64,000 nt of DNA from Oricola nitratireducens (lineage in GTDB: Bacteria > Pseudomonadota > Alphaproteobacteria > Rhizobiales > Rhizobiaceae), in the NCBI RefSeq assembly GCF_014904745.1, contig NZ_JACZCS010000011.1, positions 1 through 64,000 of the forward strand, in the 5' to 3' direction. Each line of letters begins with the position of its first letter. Positions within the stretch are counted from its first letter, which is position 1. The position numbers and the translations under genes are program-made. This document shows positions 53,114 to 62,213 of the stretch, one piece after another. The notes beneath the pieces are model-generated. The model ran no database searches and had not been told where the DNA came from. It saw nothing but the letters and a program-made list of their open reading frames with translations.

Positions 53114-54832
53114 GTGAATCGGTACGAGAAACGCAAGCGCGCAAAACTTACCAAAGTCACTGCCAGAAAAACCGGAACACCTATCGATCCGCATCTCGAC
53201 CAGCTTCGCAAAGCCGTCGGCTTCATGCGGGCAGGTCGCCTCTCGGACGCGGAAGCTGCCTGCAACGAAATCCTTGCCCAGGACGCCGGTCACTCGGAAG
53301 CCAATCACATGGTTGGTGTCATGTACCTGCAGCGCGGCAATCCTGCCCGGGCAGCCGCGGCGCTTGAAAAGGCGGTTCGCGGCAATCCCGAAAACGGCGT
53401 GGCGCAGGCGAATTTCGGCTCCGCCCTTTCAGCGACTGGCAGGACGAACGAGGCGGCCGAAGCCTTTCACGCCGCAATACGGCTCAATCCCGGCGCCATC
53501 GAGGCTTATAACAATCTCGCCCAGCTCGAAATGCGGCGCAATAATACGGACGAGGCGTTGCGCCTTTACCGGTCCGCGCTCGAGATCAGTCCCAGAAATA
53601 CCCAGTTGCATGCCAACACGGCGAATGCGCTGCTCGCGGTCGGCCAGGTCGAGCAGGCCACTCGCCACTACAAGCAGGCACTGGCTTCGCAGCCAAATCT
53701 CACGGAGGCGCATTACGGCTTGGCACAGGCACTTCGCGACATCGGCGACATAGACCGCGCCAAGGAACATTACGATACCGCGATGCGGCTCGATCCGGAT
53801 CACGCAAACGCCATGTTGTCCTTCTCCATGATCGCGGATACTGCGACCGAGACGCAGCAAGACCGTATGCGCATGGCCTATAAGCGGTCGCAGAAGGAGA
53901 GCGAGCAAAGAATGCTCCTGAGCTTCGCGCTCGGCAAGATCGAGGACCTGAACGAGGATTTCGGCGCGGCGTTCGACTACTATCAGGAAGGCAACGCGAT
54001 CCGCAGCCGGCAACTGCAATATTCCATCGAGCAAACCCGGGCAGAGTTCCAGCAGCTCATATCGGTGTTCAACAAACGCTTTTTCGCCGAACGCAGCGGT
54101 TTCGGCGATCCCGACGACCGCCCGATCTTCATTCTCGGCATGCCGCGTTCGGGCACGACGCTGGTGGAACAGATACTGGCGAGCCATTCGCAAATTACCG
54201 GCACGGGCGAACTGGCGCATTTTCCGCGATCCGTATTCTCCGCGATGAGCCAGATCGATCCACGCGGCTTTCCGTCCGCTGCACCCGACATGACCAAAGC
54301 CGATGCGGAACGCATCGCCGACGATTACATGTCGAATGCTCGCCAACGGATCGATGCCGGGCAGTTCCACACCGACAAGCTGCCCGCGAACTTCATGCTC
54401 ATCGGGATGATCCGGCTCGTTTTCCCGAACGCCCGCATCATCCATTGCACGCGCGATCCGCGCGACACCTGCATCTCGCTGTTCAAGACGTTTTTCCCGT
54501 CCGGAGGACACCATTTCAGCTACAACCTGGAGGTCCTGGGAGAATATCACGGCCTGTACGAACGCCTGATGGACCATTGGAAAGGATTGTTCGGCGACGA
54601 CATCATCGAAGTGAACTACGAGTCGCTGGTCCGCAATCCGGATACCGGAATACGCGGCCTGCTCGACAGGCTCGGACTGGAATTCGAACAGAAATGCCTC
54701 GAATTCCACAAAACACGGCGCATCGTGCGCACCGCGAGCGCCGGACAGGTCCGCAAACCCATGTTCACCTCCTCCATCGGAACCTGGGAACGCTACAAGC
54801 CATTCATCCCCTGCCTGCGCGAATGCGCATAG
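53114..54832 (+). CDS. TPR-repeat sulfotransferase family protein
   Basis: The first half (about residues 20-270) is a series of tetratricopeptide repeats (for example NPENGVAQANFGSALSATGR, NPGAIEAYNNLAQLEMRRN). The second half is a sulfotransferase domain with the PAPS 5'-phosphosulfate loop GMPRSGTTLVEQ (about residue 342) and the 3'-phosphate segment CTRDPRDTCISLF. The acceptor is unknown; such fusions often modify polysaccharides or proteins. GTG 53114 is preferred because GGAG lies six bases upstream; an ATG at 53069 is in frame but would add an unlikely N-terminus. The upstream 100 bp are AT-rich against the background. Confidence 0.82.
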   Translation: MNRYEKRKRAKLTKVTARKTGTPIDPHLDQLRKAVGFMRAGRLSDAEAACNEILAQDAGHSEANHMVGVMYLQRGNPARAAAALEKAVRGNPENGVAQANFGSALSATGRTNEAAEAFHAAIRLNPGAIEAYNNLAQLEMRRNNTDEALRLYRSALEISPRNTQLHANTANALLAVGQVEQATRHYKQALASQPNLTEAHYGLAQALRDIGDIDRAKEHYDTAMRLDPDHANAMLSFSMIADTATETQQDRMRMAYKRSQKESEQRMLLSFALGKIEDLNEDFGAAFDYYQEGNAIRSRQLQYSIEQTRAEFQQLISVFNKRFFAERSGFGDPDDRPIFILGMPRSGTTLVEQILASHSQITGTGELAHFPRSVFSAMSQIDPRGFPSAAPDMTKADAERIADDYMSNARQRIDAGQFHTDKLPANFMLIGMIRLVFPNARIIHCTRDPRDTCISLFKTFFPSGGHHFSYNLEVLGEYHGLYERLMDHWKGLFGDDIIEVNYESLVRNPDTGIRGLLDRLGLEFEQKCLEFHKTRRIVRTASAGQVRKPMFTSSIGTWERYKPFIPCLRECA

Positions 54833-54929
54833 GGCCGGTATTCTTTTCCGATTGACCGAAGTCCGCCAGCCGCTATCCTTTTAGCAAAGCGGGCAGAAAG
54901 AGCCGCACGGAGAAATCCGGGAGGAGCTT

Positions 54930-57176
54930 ATGGCATTGGTCGTCGCCGCATGCGTGGCCGTTTTGGTCACCGGACTGGTAACCGTCGCCCTGTTGGAAAT
55001 GAATGCCACTGGCGTCTATTTCCGGCAGGCCCTGTATTTCGCGCCGTTGAAGGTCATCTACCGGATCGACACCCACCGCCTGCGCCGCCCGCGCAGGGCG
55101 GATGGCCCGGTGATCTATGCGATTTGCGAGCAGTCGAAGCTCGATCCCGCAATCTACATGGCCCTCCTTCCCGACGACACACTGCATGTCCTCGATCCGG
55201 CATCCGCCGGCTCCTGGCTGGTCCAGACCTTCCGGTCGCTCGCCAGATCGGTCGTCTTCGACAAGGAGCACATGATCGCCAACCGGCGGCTCGTGCGCCA
55301 CCTGAAGGGTAACGGCCGGCTCGCGGTCTATTTCCCCGAGGATGTCGAGCCCGATCCCGTCCGGTTCCGGCTTTATCGCGCCGTGACGCTGCTGGCGCGC
55401 AAGTCGAATGCCCGGATCGTTCCGCTGCACCTGAAAAACGGCCGTTTCCTGCCGTCTTCCTTCACGCCCGCCTCCAAGGCGCCGCGCCATCGCTTTCCCG
55501 CGCTGAGCGTGCACGCGCTGCCCGCCGAACGCATCGACGCGCTGATCGAAAAAGCCGGACGCAATTTCGTCACGCCCGCCAATGTCCTGTTCGACCGCAT
55601 GGCGCTGGCGCGTATCGACACGGCCGATCTGTCGCTGGGCCTGTTCCGTGCCTTTGTCGAGGCCGCGAAGACCTACGGACCGGGGCGGACGATCCTCGAG
55701 GACGCCGTTACCGGCTCCCTCACCTACAAGCTGATGCTGATCGGCGCCCGCGTACTCGGAAAACGCTTCGTCGCCATGTCGAATCGCGGCGAAACGATGG
55801 GTATTCTCCTGCCCAATGCGAACGGGGTGGTGGTGACCTTCCTTGCGCTGCAGACGGCCGGCCGCGTTGCCGCCATGCTCAACTACTCGGCCGGGCCGGC
55901 CAATATCGTCTCGGCGATCAACACAGCGAAAATCCGCACGGTACTGTCCTCCCACGCGTTCATCGAGAAGGCCGAACTGCAGCACATCGCCGATGCGATC
56001 GAGGCGAACGGCACGAAAATCGTCTGGCTGGAAGACTTACGCGAAACGGTGACGACGCTGGAGAAGCTCTCCGCCGCGCTGCAATGGAAACGCCCGCTGG
56101 TGCCGGTCGACGCAGAGGATCCGGCGGTGATCCTGTTCACTTCCGGCTCGGAAGGCACGCCGAAGGGCGTCGTGCTGTCGCACCGCAACATTCACGTCAA
56201 CGCGGCGCAGGCGGAATCGCGGTTCTCCATCTCCGTTGAGGATACGCTTTTCAATGTCCTGCCCGTATTTCACTCTTTCGGGCTGACGGGCGGCACCGTG
56301 CTGCCGTTGCTCTACGGCGTCCGGCTGTTCCTCTATCCCTCGCCGCTGCATTACAAACTCATTCCGGCGGCCGCCGCCAAAGTGCGCCCGTCGATCATGT
56401 TCGGCACCGACACCTTCCTGATGGGATATGCCCGCACGGCCAAGAACACCGACTTCGAAAGCCTGCGCTTCGTCGTCGCGGGAGCCGAGGCGGTCAAGCC
56501 GCATACGCGCGAACTCTATGCGGAACGCTTCGGCTGCAAGGTGCTGGAGGGCTACGGCCTGACCGAAGCCTCGCCGGTCGTCGCGGCGAACACTTCGACC
56601 CATGAACAAGGCGAGTCGGTCGGGAGGCTATTCCCGGGGATCTCTATCCGGCTGGAACCGGTGGAAGGCATCGATGAAGGCGGACGGCTGTGGATCAAGG
56701 GACCGAACGTCATGCTGGGCTACATGAAGGCCGACCGTCCCGGCGAACTGCAGCCGCTTTCCGACGGCTGGCACGATTCCGGCGATATCGTCGCCATCGA
56801 CCGCGACGGCTTCATCGCCGTGCGCGGAAGAGCCAAGCGCTTCGCCAAGATCGCGGGCGAGATGGTATCGCTCGGCGCAGTGGAAATGCTCGTTCAGGCC
56901 CTGTGGCCGGAAGACCACCATGCGGCCGTCTCGGTGCCCGACCGGCGCAAGGGCGAGCGTATCGTCCTCGCCACGACGAAAGCGCATCCCGACAAGAAGG
57001 AAATCGTCGAATACGGCAAGCGCAGCGGCGCCACCGAACTGATGGTTCCCTCCGAAATCGTCCCCTTCCCCGACATTCCGGTGCTCGGCTCCGGCAAGAC
57101 GGACTACGAGACGACCAGGAAATGGGTCGAGAAGAAGCTCGGGATCAAGGACAAGAAGGACAAGGAAGCGGCCTGA
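54930..57176 (+). CDS. Acyl-ACP synthetase fused to a degenerate acyltransferase domain
   Basis: The 748-residue product has an N-terminal membrane helix, a PlsC-like region (about residues 50-200) and a C-terminal AMP-binding enzyme domain. The latter is complete: FTSGSEGTPKGVVLSHRN (about 403), EGYGLTEASPV, HDSGDIVAIDRDG and the terminal catalytic lysine region GSGKTD. The overall plan is that of Aas, which reactivates fatty acids and reacylates lysophospholipids. However, the acyltransferase HX4D motif reads EQSKLD (E67 for His) and the usual FPEGTR reads FPEDVE, so this half is probably inactive. It converges on pssA with 3 bp between the stops. Confidence 0.85.
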   Translation: MALVVAACVAVLVTGLVTVALLEMNATGVYFRQALYFAPLKVIYRIDTHRLRRPRRADGPVIYAICEQSKLDPAIYMALLPDDTLHVLDPASAGSWLVQTFRSLARSVVFDKEHMIANRRLVRHLKGNGRLAVYFPEDVEPDPVRFRLYRAVTLLARKSNARIVPLHLKNGRFLPSSFTPASKAPRHRFPALSVHALPAERIDALIEKAGRNFVTPANVLFDRMALARIDTADLSLGLFRAFVEAAKTYGPGRTILEDAVTGSLTYKLMLIGARVLGKRFVAMSNRGETMGILLPNANGVVVTFLALQTAGRVAAMLNYSAGPANIVSAINTAKIRTVLSSHAFIEKAELQHIADAIEANGTKIVWLEDLRETVTTLEKLSAALQWKRPLVPVDAEDPAVILFTSGSEGTPKGVVLSHRNIHVNAAQAESRFSISVEDTLFNVLPVFHSFGLTGGTVLPLLYGVRLFLYPSPLHYKLIPAAAAKVRPSIMFGTDTFLMGYARTAKNTDFESLRFVVAGAEAVKPHTRELYAERFGCKVLEGYGLTEASPVVAANTSTHEQGESVGRLFPGISIRLEPVEGIDEGGRLWIKGPNVMLGYMKADRPGELQPLSDGWHDSGDIVAIDRDGFIAVRGRAKRFAKIAGEMVSLGAVEMLVQALWPEDHHAAVSVPDRRKGERIVLATTKAHPDKKEIVEYGKRSGATELMVPSEIVPFPDIPVLGSGKTDYETTRKWVEKKLGIKDKKDKEAA

Positions 57177-57179
57177 GGG

Positions 57180-58025
57180 TCAGTCGCCGTTGCTGCGCGC
57201 CGCAGCCGCGTGCGCGGCGGCCTGCCTGCGCCACATGCGCAGGCTGAACGGCAGGAAGAAAAGATATCCCAGCACAGACAGCGTCAGCGTCTCCCATGTG
57301 AAGGTCGCGAACATAGCGACATAGAACACGACGCCGAGAATCAGCGGCATGACGGCAACCCGCGGAATGCGGGCGCCAAGCGACTTGCCGGACCAGACCG
57401 GGAGGTTCGACACCAGCAGGAACGCCACCGCAACAGTGTAGAAAGAGACGACGGTCGCGTAGTAGAAATCCGGCGCGATGCCGAGGAAGCCGAGATAGAC
57501 CGGCAGCAGTACCAGAAACGCGCCCGCCGGCGCGGGAACCCCGGTGAAATAGGCACCCTGCCATTGCGGCCGGTCCTTGTTCTCCAGCATCACGTTGAAG
57601 CGCGCCAGGCGCAGGCCGCAGGCGATCGCGTAGAGAAGTGCGGCGATCCAGCCGAGCGAACTCGCCTGGTCGAGCACAAAGGCGTAGAGCACGAGCGCCG
57701 GTGCGACGCCGAAATTCACGATGTCGGCAAGCGAATCCATCTGGGCGCCGAATTTCGACGTGCCCTTGACGAGGCGCGCGACACGGCCGTCCACACCGTC
57801 GAGGAAAGCCGCCAGCAGAACCATGTAGACGGCGTCGTCGAAGCGCAGTTCGTAGGCCAGCCGTACGCCCGTCATGCCGGCGCAAATAGCGAGCACAGTG
57901 ATGATGTTGGGCAGAACGACGCGCAGCGGAATGTCACGCAAGCGCTTGTTGTTGTTATTCGGCAAATCCCCGTTTTCGCCCGGACCATGGGGCTCGAAAG
58001 GAGGAAACGGACCTTCGATCTCCAT
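57180..58025 (-). CDS. pssA: CDP-diacylglycerol--serine O-phosphatidyltransferase
   Basis: PssA makes phosphatidylserine, the precursor of phosphatidylethanolamine, in the membrane. The CDP-alcohol phosphotransferase motif is present as DGVDGRVARLVKGTSKFGAQ followed by MDSLAD, and about eight hydrophobic helices follow. ATG 58025 has GAGG upstream; a TTG at 58037 overlapping the psd stop is the alternative. It is co-transcribed with psd, so both steps to PE come from one transcript. Confidence 0.94.
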   Translation of the reverse strand: MEIEGPFPPFEPHGPGENGDLPNNNNKRLRDIPLRVVLPNIITVLAICAGMTGVRLAYELRFDDAVYMVLLAAFLDGVDGRVARLVKGTSKFGAQMDSLADIVNFGVAPALVLYAFVLDQASSLGWIAALLYAIACGLRLARFNVMLENKDRPQWQGAYFTGVPAPAGAFLVLLPVYLGFLGIAPDFYYATVVSFYTVAVAFLLVSNLPVWSGKSLGARIPRVAVMPLILGVVFYVAMFATFTWETLTLSVLGYLFFLPFSLRMWRRQAAAHAAAARSNGD

Positions 58026-58033
58026 CGGCGACC

Positions 58034-58732
58034 TCAACTCGTCCGGCTCGGTGCCGTTGCGGCATCGGCGCGATAATCGGCAATGACGGTCTCTCCCGCG
58101 ACGGCCGTCTGACCGAGCGCGACACGCGGCACGGCGCCCTCGGGCAGATAAAGGTCGACGCGCGAGCCGAAGCGGATCAGGCCGAAACGCTCGCCGGCGG
58201 TCAATTCATCACCGGTCTTCGACCAGCACAGGATGCGCCGCGCGACGAGACCGGCAACCTGCACGACGCCGACCGGTCCGTGCGGGCTGTCGATGACGAG
58301 GCCGTTGCGCTCGTTTTCGGTGCTCGCCTTGTCGAGGTCGGCGTTGAGGAACTTGCCGGGCCGGTAGGCGATTTCCGTCACTTCGCCGCGGACCGGGGCG
58401 CGATTGATGTGCACCGAGAAGACATCCATGAAGATCGAGATGCGGGTACGCGGTTCGTCGCCGAGCCCGAGTTCCTGCGGCGGGGCCGCGGGGCCGACCG
58501 CCGAAACCTTGCCGTCGGCCGGGCTGATCACGAGGTCGTCGTCGAGCGGCGTCACGCGTGGCGGATCGCGGAAGAAATAGGCGCACCACGCGGTCAGTGC
58601 GACGCCGACATAGAACAGCGGATCCCACAGCCATCCGAGCAGAATGGCACCGGCGGCAAAGGCGGCGACGAACGGCCATCCCTCGCGATGAACGGGCACC
58701 ATTGTGTTCCTGATCGTATCGGCAAGGCTCAA
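58034..58732 (-). CDS. psd: Phosphatidylserine decarboxylase (short, proenzyme type)
   Basis: Psd converts phosphatidylserine to phosphatidylethanolamine with a pyruvoyl group made by self-cleavage. The 232-residue protein is the short type. The cleavage site is the Gly-Ser in [11 protein letters not shown] (about residue 189), and [13 protein letters not shown] is conserved. The start is a TTG at 58732, seven bases after an excellent GAAGGAGA; this matches the rhizobial N-terminus beginning with [20 protein letters not shown]. pssA follows after 8 bp. Confidence 0.94.
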   Translation of the reverse strand: MSLADTIRNTMVPVHREGWPFVAAFAAGAILLGWLWDPLFYVGVALTAWCAYFFRDPPRVTPLDDDLVISPADGKVSAVGPAAPPQELGLGDEPRTRISIFMDVFSVHINRAPVRGEVTEIAYRPGKFLNADLDKASTENERNGLVIDSPHGPVGVVQVAGLVARRILCWSKTGDELTAGERFGLIRFGSRVDLYLPEGAVPRVALGQTAVAGETVIADYRADAATAPSRTS

Positions 58733-58867
58733 GCCGCATCTCCTTCGACGGTTAGGGTGAACCATCTATGCCGTTGACCGCGGCGTTGCAATGCGTGGCG
58801 TGCGATCACGTGCAACCAAGCGCCCTGCAAAGCGTTGACAAGTCGTCATCGAAAGGAGGTCACCGCC

Positions 58868-59344
58868 ATGACGACGATCTACGAGGAAATCCGCGAGGAC
58901 CATGCGAAACACCGCGACCTGCTGGACAGGCTCGCCGGGACGCATGGCGACAGCGAGGAGCGCGAAAAGCTCTGGAACGCGTTTTATTACGACGTGAAGG
59001 CGCATGCGGCCGCGGAGGAAGAAACCTTCTACGCCAAGCTGATGGAAAAGCCGGGCGCACAGGACGACGCCCGCCATTCGGTGTCCGAGCACAAGGAAAT
59101 GGACAACATCATGGAAGAGCTGAATTCCATGGGCTTCGACAATTCCGGCTGGCTGACGCGATTCAAGACTCTGAAGCACGACTACGAGCACCACATGGAC
59201 GAGGAGGAAGAGGAGATCTTCGCCAAGGCGCGCGAGGTCCTGAAGGACGACCTGGACAGCCGTCATGCAGAGAATTTCCGGTCCCGCAAGGCGGCAGAGC
59301 GCAATCTCGTCAACGAGAAAGCGGAGGCGAGCCTCGAGGAATAA
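58868..59344 (+). CDS. Hemerythrin HHE-domain protein
   Basis: The 158-residue four-helix bundle has HHE cation-binding motifs: REDHAKHRDLL, KAHAAAEEETFY, SEHKEMDNIM and YEHHMDEEEEEIF, which can supply the histidine and acidic ligands of a diiron site. Such proteins bind O2 or act in iron and nitrosative-stress responses. ATG 58868 has a near-perfect AAAGGAGGT ribosome site, suggesting strong translation. It is divergent from psd. Confidence 0.85.
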   Translation: MTTIYEEIREDHAKHRDLLDRLAGTHGDSEEREKLWNAFYYDVKAHAAAEEETFYAKLMEKPGAQDDARHSVSEHKEMDNIMEELNSMGFDNSGWLTRFKTLKHDYEHHMDEEEEEIFAKAREVLKDDLDSRHAENFRSRKAAERNLVNEKAEASLEE

Positions 59345-59400
59345 TCGCCGCGGATCCTTTCCCGCTTCCGAATAGATGCGCGGTGTGCTTCACTCCGCGC

Positions 59401-59826
59401 ATGCTGATACTCGCCAAGATCATCCATTTCCTGTGCTTCAGCGTCGGTATCGGCGGCGGCGCCGCCGCGGCGCTGATCGGCATCCGGGCGAAAGGCGCGC
59501 CGCGCGACGCCGTGCCGGTGCTGCGCGGCGTGCAGAAGACGCTGGGACGCATCGCCTTCGGCGCGATCGTGTTGTTGTGGTTGACCGGCGTCTACATGAT
59601 CTATGCCGACAAGGGCGGCTGGGCCGGGCTCGGCACCGCCTTCTGGCTGAAGATGCTCGCCGTCGTCGTGCTGACGGCGGCCTCGCTGACCGCGCAATAT
59701 TTCACGCTAACCGCGTCGCGTCGCGATCCCGCCAGGATGGGGCCGGTCATGGCGAAAATCGGCATGACGGCGACAGGATCGGCCGTCGCGGCCCTGATCC
59801 TAGCGATCGCGGCATTCAGCGGCTAG
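59401..59826 (+). CDS. Four-helix membrane protein of unknown function
   Basis: The 141-residue product has about four membrane helices, starting MLILAKIIHFLCFSVGIGGG, with a histidine in the first helix; the plan is loosely like CopD/DUF2269-type proteins, but I cannot assign a family. No clear ribosome site precedes the ATG. It converges on the ABC transporter gene, and the two stop codons share the palindrome CTAG. Confidence 0.55.
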   Translation: MLILAKIIHFLCFSVGIGGGAAAALIGIRAKGAPRDAVPVLRGVQKTLGRIAFGAIVLLWLTGVYMIYADKGGWAGLGTAFWLKMLAVVVLTAASLTAQYFTLTASRRDPARMGPVMAKIGMTATGSAVAALILAIAAFSG

Positions 59827-61811
59827 GACCCGCTGGTAAATCCGCGCGCGCTACCGTCACGCGCCGTTGACGCACTGACGCCGCTATCGGTCTCGGCAAG
59901 CGCGGGGCTGGCTTCAGGATCCCACGGGCGCTTGCGCACGATGACGCCCATTTCGTCGGTTTCCTGGGCTTCGCGAAGCTTCTTCTCCGCCTCGATGGCC
60001 TCCGACTGGCGCGCCCACATAGACGCGTAAAGACCGTCCATCATCGCCATCAGCGAGGCATGGGTGCCCCGCTCGGCGATCAGGCCGTCACGCAGCACGA
60101 TAATCTCGTCACAGCCGATCACCGTCGACAGGCGGTGAGCGATGACCAGCGTCGTGCGGCCCTTGGAGACGAAGTCGAGCGCCTGCTGGATTTCCTGCTC
60201 GGTCGCCGTGTCGAGCGCCGACGTCGCTTCGTCGAGCACCTGGATCGGCGGCGCCTTGAGGATCGTGCGGGCGATGGCGACGCGCTGCTTTTCGCCGCCG
60301 GACAGCTTCAGTCCGCGTTCGCCGACCATGGTTTCGAAGCCTTCCGGCAATGAGCGGATGAAATCGCCGATCTGCGCCATCTCGGCCGCCTTCTCGACTT
60401 CCTTGTCGGTCGCATCCGGGCGCCCGTAGCGTATGTTGTAGCGGATGGTGTCGTTGAACAGCACCGTATCCTGCGGCACCATTCCGATCACCGCGCGCAC
60501 CGATTTCTGCGTCACGTCGCGGACATCCTGCCCGTCGATGGTGATCGCGCCCTGCTGCACGTCATAGAAGCGGTAAAGCAGCCGCGAAATCGTGGATTTG
60601 CCCGCGCCGGACGGGCCGACGATCGCCACCGACTTGCCGGCCGGGACCTCGAAGCTGATCCCCTTTAGGATCTGGCGCTGCGGATCGTAGGCGAAATGCA
60701 CGTCGTCGAACTTCACCGTCCCGTCACTCACCACGAGATCTGCCGCGCCGGGCTTGTCCTTCACCTCCTCATCAACGTCGAGAAGGTCGAACATCTGCTC
60801 GATATCGGTCAGGCCCTGGCGGATTTCGCGATAGATGAAGCCGATGAAATTGAGCGGGATGGAAAGCTGCATCAGCATGGCGTTGATGAAAACGAAATCG
60901 CCGATCGTCTGCTCGCCGACCTGAACCGCACGCGCCGACATGCCCATCATGATCAGCATGCCGATACCGAAGATGACGCCCTGCCCGAAGTTAAGCCAGC
61001 CGAGCGACGTCCAGACGCGAGTCGCGGCCCGCTCGTATCCCGCCATCGACTCGTCGAAGCGGCGGGATTCCATTTCCTCGTTGCCGAAATATTTCACCGT
61101 CTCGAAGTTCAGCAGCGAGTCGACGGCCTTGGTGTTGGCATCCGTGTCGGAATTATTCATGTCGCGGCGAATCTGGATGCGCCAGTCGCTCGCCCGGATG
61201 GTGAACCACGCATAGAGGTAGATCGTCACGCCGGTTACCGCGACATACTGCCAGCCATAGGTGAAACCGAAAATGACGGCGGTCAGCGCGAATTCGATGA
61301 TCGTCGGCGCGGTATTGAGGATCGTGAAGCGCACGATCGTCTCGATACCCTTGGTGCCGCGCTCGATGATGCGCGACAGCCCGCCAGTGCGGCGCTCCAG
61401 GTGAAAGCGCAGCGACAGATTGTGCATGTGCACGAAGGTCCGGTAGGCGAGCTGGCGCACCGCGTGCTGGCCGACGCTGGCAAACAGCGCGTCGCGCAGC
61501 TGGTTCAGGCCCTGCTGGATGATGCGGAAAACGTTGTAGGCAACGACAAGCATGACCGGCGCCAGAAGCGCGGCCGGAATCCACTCTGCCGCGGTCAACT
61601 TGCCGTCGAGCGCGTTTGTCGCCCATTTGAAGGCATACGGCACCAGCATCAGGACGAATTTCGCGGAGACCAGGAAAAACGTCGCATAGACGACACGCAT
61701 CTTCAGGTCGGGCCGCTCGGCCGGCCACATATAGGGCCAGAGATTCCGGATGGTTTGCAGCGTGGATCCGCGGTCCGCGGAAACGGTCTTGTTAGCCAAG
61801 GATAATTCCAA
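59823..61811 (-). CDS. Atm1/HMT1-type ABC exporter (fused permease and ATPase)
   Basis: The 662-residue half-transporter has six N-terminal membrane helices (about residues 25-330) and a nucleotide-binding domain: Walker [12 protein letters not shown]-loop VPQDTVLFNDTIRYN, signature LSGGEKQR and Walker B QVLDEATSALD. The N-terminal TIRNLWPYMWPAERPDLK and the HLERRTGG and RGTKGIETI segments match the Atm1/HMT1 group. That group includes mitochondrial Atm1, and a bacterial homologue exports glutathione and metal-thiol conjugates. It lies directly after an ArsR-type regulator (TGATTG junction); the start is a TTG at 61811 or 61799. Confidence 0.9.
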   Translation of the reverse strand: MELSLANKTVSADRGSTLQTIRNLWPYMWPAERPDLKMRVVYATFFLVSAKFVLMLVPYAFKWATNALDGKLTAAEWIPAALLAPVMLVVAYNVFRIIQQGLNQLRDALFASVGQHAVRQLAYRTFVHMHNLSLRFHLERRTGGLSRIIERGTKGIETIVRFTILNTAPTIIEFALTAVIFGFTYGWQYVAVTGVTIYLYAWFTIRASDWRIQIRRDMNNSDTDANTKAVDSLLNFETVKYFGNEEMESRRFDESMAGYERAATRVWTSLGWLNFGQGVIFGIGMLIMMGMSARAVQVGEQTIGDFVFINAMLMQLSIPLNFIGFIYREIRQGLTDIEQMFDLLDVDEEVKDKPGAADLVVSDGTVKFDDVHFAYDPQRQILKGISFEVPAGKSVAIVGPSGAGKSTISRLLYRFYDVQQGAITIDGQDVRDVTQKSVRAVIGMVPQDTVLFNDTIRYNIRYGRPDATDKEVEKAAEMAQIGDFIRSLPEGFETMVGERGLKLSGGEKQRVAIARTILKAPPIQVLDEATSALDTATEQEIQQALDFVSKGRTTLVIAHRLSTVIGCDEIIVLRDGLIAERGTHASLMAMMDGLYASMWARQSEAIEAEKKLREAQETDEMGVIVRKRPWDPEASPALAETDSGVSASTARDGSARGFTSGS

Positions 61812-62123
61812 TCAGTTTTTTTCCGGCGCGCAGCAGCCTTCGGCGCAGCACCGGTCGACAATAGTGTTCAGTTCGCGCGAAACGCTGCGCAGCGCCTCGC
61901 GGTTCAGCCGATAGGTCGAACGCGGCATGTTGCGCTCGTGACTGATCAGGCCCGCTTCGAGCAGGACCTTGAGGTGTTGCGACACGGTCGACTGCGCCAG
62001 CGGCAGGCTGTCGACGACGTCGCGGCAGGCGCATCCCTCGTTACGCGAAAGATGGTTCAGGATCGCGAGCCGGGCGGGATGCGACAGGGCGGCGAGCCGT
62101 TCAGCGATTTTCTCCGTCGGCAT
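61812..62123 (-). CDS. ArsR-family metal-responsive repressor, cysteine-rich
   Basis: The 103-residue winged-helix protein has the ArsR fold ([13 protein letters not shown], then [18 protein letters not shown] as recognition helix). C31 and C33 form a CxC pair in the position of the ArsR/CadC metal-binding helix (EGCACRDVV). Two cysteine pairs lie at the C-terminus (C92-C93, C97-C98). This suggests thiol ligands for a metal or metalloid. ATG 62123 is preferred for its GAGG; ATG 62138 is the alternative. The adjacent exporter is its probable target. Confidence 0.88.
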   Translation of the reverse strand: MPTEKIAERLAALSHPARLAILNHLSRNEGCACRDVVDSLPLAQSTVSQHLKVLLEAGLISHERNMPRSTYRLNREALRSVSRELNTIVDRCCAEGCCAPEKN

Positions 62124-62213
62124 TGCGCGCCTCTTCATCGTTCATCGGCGATATACGATGATCTTGTTCCAATCGCAATGCATGCACGGAAATAATTTCC
62201 TGCGGCTCACGCG

